DNA of 64,000 nucleotides from DASRIA01 sp963816975 (lineage in GTDB: Bacteria > Actinomycetota > Thermoleophilia > Solirubrobacterales > JBBDJG01): positions 434,001 through 498,000 of the forward strand of contig CAWFMD010000006.1 in the NCBI GenBank assembly GCA_963816975.1. Reading direction: 5' to 3'. The notes under the pieces are model-generated. The model searched no databases, was not told where the DNA came from, and saw nothing but the letters and a program-made list of their open reading frames with translations. The position numbers and the translations under genes are program-made. The number at the start of each line of letters is the position of its first letter. Positions within the stretch are counted from its first letter, which is position 1. Below, in pieces: positions 61,913 to 64,000 of the stretch.

Positions 61913-62617
61913 ATGGCAGTTGTCGACGACCTAGTGTTCCTCCAGGGGGTCGGCGCCACCAAGCAGACCCTGCGCCGGTGGAACGAGAGCCCCTGGCGGG
62001 TGATGCGGCCCTGGATCGTGTGGAGCGCGGTGGTCGCCGTGGCGCTGCTGCTGGCCGTGTACGTGGTGGCCGGCCTCTCGACGCCCGACCCCACCGGGAT
62101 CTACATCCCGGGGCTGCGGCACGGGCCGCAGGCCGAGGACATCGGCCTGATCCTGTTCCGCAACTCGCTGGTCCTGGCGCTGCACGCGTTCGCCTGCGTG
62201 GCGGGATTCATCGCGCTCAACTCGCTGCCCTACTCGGCGGCGCAGCGCAGCGGCATCTCGCGAATCGTCCACGAGAAGGCGGGGCCCTACGCGATGCTGT
62301 TCGTGGCCGGCGCGACGCTCTTCTCGCTTGCCACGCAGGCCTACTTCATCGGCGGGATCCTGGCGACGGCATCCGCGCAGCTCGGCTTCTCCAACGGCCA
62401 CCTGCTGCTGCTGCTGATGCCACACGCGATGATCGAGCTGACGGCCCTGTTCCTGCCTCTGGCCGCGTGGCTCGTGGCGAGCCGCCGCGGAGACTGGGAC
62501 CAGCTGCTGGCCGCGACGTTCGTGACCGTGGCGATCGCGGTCCCGGCCCTGATCGTCTCCGTCTCCCTCGAGGTCTACGTCTTCCCGGAGCTGATCCGCG
62601 CCTCCCTGCACGTCTGA
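61913..62617 (+). CDS. SpoIIM/DUF95-family integral membrane protein
   Basis: 234 residues with about five helices. The family hallmark is the segment LLMPHAMIELTALFLPLAAW with a His and Glu in the membrane, followed by a helix VTVAIAVPALIVSVSLEVYV. The first helix is VVAVALLLAVYVVAGLS and a long soluble loop carries NPTG-like turns (STPDPTGIYIPGLRHG). SpoIIM acts in engulfment in sporulating Firmicutes; homologues in non-sporulating actinobacteria have no set role. ATG at 61913. Confidence 0.72.
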   Translation: MAVVDDLVFLQGVGATKQTLRRWNESPWRVMRPWIVWSAVVAVALLLAVYVVAGLSTPDPTGIYIPGLRHGPQAEDIGLILFRNSLVLALHAFACVAGFIALNSLPYSAAQRSGISRIVHEKAGPYAMLFVAGATLFSLATQAYFIGGILATASAQLGFSNGHLLLLLMPHAMIELTALFLPLAAWLVASRRGDWDQLLAATFVTVAIAVPALIVSVSLEVYVFPELIRASLHV

Positions 62618-62686
62618 CGCCCAGGCCGGTTGACAGCGCCGCGCGGACCGGAGAGGGTCGGTTCGGTGCTTGATCGGGAGAAGGCG

Positions 62687-63097
62687 ATGTCGCGCAACGT
62701 CGAGTTGATCGATCGGCTCTTGCGCCTCTCGAACCGTTGCGCGATCGCGGACAGCGTCGCCATGACGGAGTTGCTGGCGATCTACCACGAGGACGCCGAG
62801 ATCTCGCCGCTGCGCGACGCGGTGGCGAATTACGACGGCAGCCCCCACGAGGCGATCCGCGCCTACTTCGAGCGGATCTCGCGCACCTGCTTCGTGTGGT
62901 TCATCTACGCGGACGAGCTCCATGAGCACGCTGATCGCGTGCTCGCATTGGGGGGCATCCGGACCGTGGAGCGGGAGACTCGCGAGGATCACGAGACCGC
63001 GCTCGCCCTGATGTACACGATCCACGACGGGAGGGTCGCGGCAGTCGAGGCCTTCTCTTCCTACGCGGACGCCAGGGTGGCGCTGCGCGCGCCGTAG
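62687..63097 (+). CDS. NTF2/SnoaL-like fold protein
   Basis: 136 residues of the nuclear-transport-factor-2 fold: an N-terminal helix pair (ELIDRLLRLSNRCAIADSVA), then IYHEDAEISPLRDAVANYDG (strand with the acidic turn), HEAIRAYFERI and the sheet TALALMYTIHDGRVAAVEAF. Such proteins are small isomerases, hydrolases or binding proteins; the role is not set here. The ATG at 62687 follows GGGAGAAGG; longer frames lack conserved residues. The tRNA-Sec gene follows it by 33 bases. Confidence 0.7.
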   Translation: MSRNVELIDRLLRLSNRCAIADSVAMTELLAIYHEDAEISPLRDAVANYDGSPHEAIRAYFERISRTCFVWFIYADELHEHADRVLALGGIRTVERETREDHETALALMYTIHDGRVAAVEAFSSYADARVALRAP

Positions 63098-63130
63098 TAC
63101 GCGGACGGCATCGCCACTAGGCTCGCTTGC

Positions 63131-63223
63131 GGAGCGGCAGGGGTCTGGTGGCCCATCCGGTCTTCAAAACCGGCAGGCGGTGGCAACCCCATCGCTGGAT
63201 GGTTCGATTCCATCGCCGCTCCG
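63131..63223 (+). tRNA. selC: tRNA-Sec, anticodon TCA
   Basis: A 93-base tRNA. The acceptor stem is 8 bp (63131-63138 with 63215-63222) and the T stem 5 bp around TTCGATT, giving the 8+5 pattern of bacterial tRNA-Sec. The anticodon stem CCGGT/ACCGG encloses CTTCAAA, so the anticodon is TCA (63164-63166), reading UGA. The variable arm is long (about 63175-63197, GGCGGTGG pairing with CCCATCGC-like bases). The discriminator is G, as in known selC, and CCA is not encoded. A plain opal suppressor would not have the 8-bp acceptor or long arm. Confidence 0.95.
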
Positions 63224-63317
63224 TGGCGCGACGGCGGCCGGCGATCGCGCGGTGCAGCGGCTCGGAGTGACTTGCCCGGGGTCCGCACCGCGCTGATCGC
63301 GGTCCTATCCTTGAGGG

Positions 63318-64000
63318 GTGAGCGAGGCCGTCTTCTTCGAGTTCGACGACGCCGGCGAGCCGCGGACCTCCTACCTTGTCTGCTCGATCCCGCGGTCGGG
63401 CAGCAGTCTCCTGTGCGAGCTGCTGTCGGCCACCGGCGTTGCCGGCGCGCCCGCCGAGCTGTTTCACCCCGACTACATGCGCATGCTCAGGCAGCGCTGG
63501 GGAGTCGCGGCCGCGACCGCCCCGGAGTACGTGCGCGAATTGCTCGCGCGCAAGACGGGACCGAACGGCGTCTTCGGGGCGAAGGCCCACTGGGCCCAGT
63601 ACCAGGGTTTCTTCGAGGACGCCGACCCGCGCCGGCTGCTACCGGGCCTGCAGGCGATCTTGATCGGCAGGCGCGACCACCTGCGACAGGCGGTGTCCTG
63701 GGTGCGTGCGCTCCAGACCCTGCGCTGGGAATCGGTCCAGAGCGAGCGACCCGAGCGAGCGGCCGAGTTCGACGCCGAGCAAATCACCCGCAAGCTGACC
63801 CGCATCGGTCGCGAGGAGGCTGCGTGGAGCGCGCTGTTCGACCGGCACGGCATCGTCCCGCACCGGGTCTCCTACGAAGACCTCGTGGCCGACCAGGATC
63901 AGGCTGTGCACGACGTGCTGGAGTTCATCGGGGTCGAGCCTCCTGCGGGCCTGCGGACCGCGCCCCCGAAGCTCGGGCGCCAGGCCGACACCCTGTCGGA
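63318..64000 (+). CDS. Stf0-family sulfotransferase (cut by window edge)
   Basis: Open frame from the GTG at 63318 to the end of the window (227 codons, no stop). The start SYLVCSIPRSGSSLLCELLS is the PAPS-binding loop of Stf0-type sulfotransferases, followed by the family stretch GAPAELFHPDYM. Further matches are FGAKAHWAQY, LIGRRDHLRQAVSWVRALQT (3'-phosphate-binding region) and VSYEDLVADQDQAVHDVLEF. Stf0 in mycobacteria sulfates trehalose. Substrate here unknown. It follows the tRNA-Sec gene by about 95 bases. Confidence 0.85.
   Translation, partial: MSEAVFFEFDDAGEPRTSYLVCSIPRSGSSLLCELLSATGVAGAPAELFHPDYMRMLRQRWGVAAATAPEYVRELLARKTGPNGVFGAKAHWAQYQGFFEDADPRRLLPGLQAILIGRRDHLRQAVSWVRALQTLRWESVQSERPERAAEFDAEQITRKLTRIGREEAAWSALFDRHGIVPHRVSYEDLVADQDQAVHDVLEFIGVEPPAGLRTAPPKLGRQADTLS

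Noticed and set aside
63164..63166. TCA anticodon tRNA as a plain opal suppressor
   Set aside because: The 8-bp acceptor stem, long variable arm and G discriminator fit selC, not a suppressor derived from an ordinary tRNA.

Overview
The window is about 64 kb of very GC-rich bacterial chromosome with dense genes, many GTG/TTG starts and many 1- or 4-base start/stop overlaps. The gene content points to a deep-branching actinobacterium, most likely of the Thermoleophilia/Solirubrobacterales type. Clues are a PAC2-family protein, an AdnB-like helicase-nuclease, a full 14-gene proton-pumping complex I operon, an actinobacterial-type Mrp, a very long Lhr helicase, and a secreted-protein start of the form FPGTNG. 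This placement is inferred from gene content; no marker phylogeny was run. No rRNA, insertion sequence, prophage or CRISPR array was seen.

Layout. 0.2-12.5 kb is an exopolysaccharide/cell-surface locus: secreted parallel beta-helix protein, Wzx-type flippase, two GT4 and one GT2 glycosyltransferases, a secreted clan GH-A glycosidase, an O-antigen-ligase/polymerase, a small secreted protein and a polyprenyl-phosphate sugar transferase that probably starts the glycan. Most genes here carry single-base frameshifts. 12.8-15.9 kb holds serS (with no standard start codon), a lipoprotein cytochrome c, a flavin reductase and a small membrane protein. 16.0-30.8 kb is nuoABCDEFGHIJKLMN behind a promoter with a perfect palindrome, followed by an FkbM methyltransferase. 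31.6-39.96 kb has a tandem-domain ThyX, acetyl-CoA synthetase, an ECF sigma factor with a small partner, a cyclase-ATPase-TPR signalling protein and a cyclodeaminase-like protein.

39.96-40.3 kb is the oddest stretch: two short units, each with a G-rich ribosome site, the identical five-codon frame MGYRH-stop and a hairpin terminator. 40.3-49.9 kb contains membrane proteins, a CBS protein, a complex-I-39-kDa-like reductase, a 7Fe-type ferredoxin, a metallophosphoesterase, Mrp, a ferritin-like protein, a very basic DNA-binding-like protein, an Nei-type glycosylase and a sulfotransferase. 49.9-59.7 kb carries lhr, a remnant of a secreted beta-propeller gene, an inositol-phosphatase-family enzyme, the helicase-nuclease and PAC2. 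59.7-64 kb has a secreted alpha/beta-hydrolase-like protein, a SpoIIM-like membrane protein, an NTF2-fold protein, a selenocysteine tRNA (selC) and the start of a Stf0 sulfotransferase cut by the window edge.

How the genes work together. Complex I, the ferredoxin, Mrp (Fe-S assembly) and the cytochrome belong to aerobic energy metabolism. Acs feeds acetate to acetyl-CoA. The sugar transferase, GTs, flippase and polymerase form a Wzx/Wzy-type export path. lhr, the helicase-nuclease and Nei form a scattered DNA repair set. The selC gene implies selenoprotein synthesis, though no selenoprotein or selAB gene is visible here.
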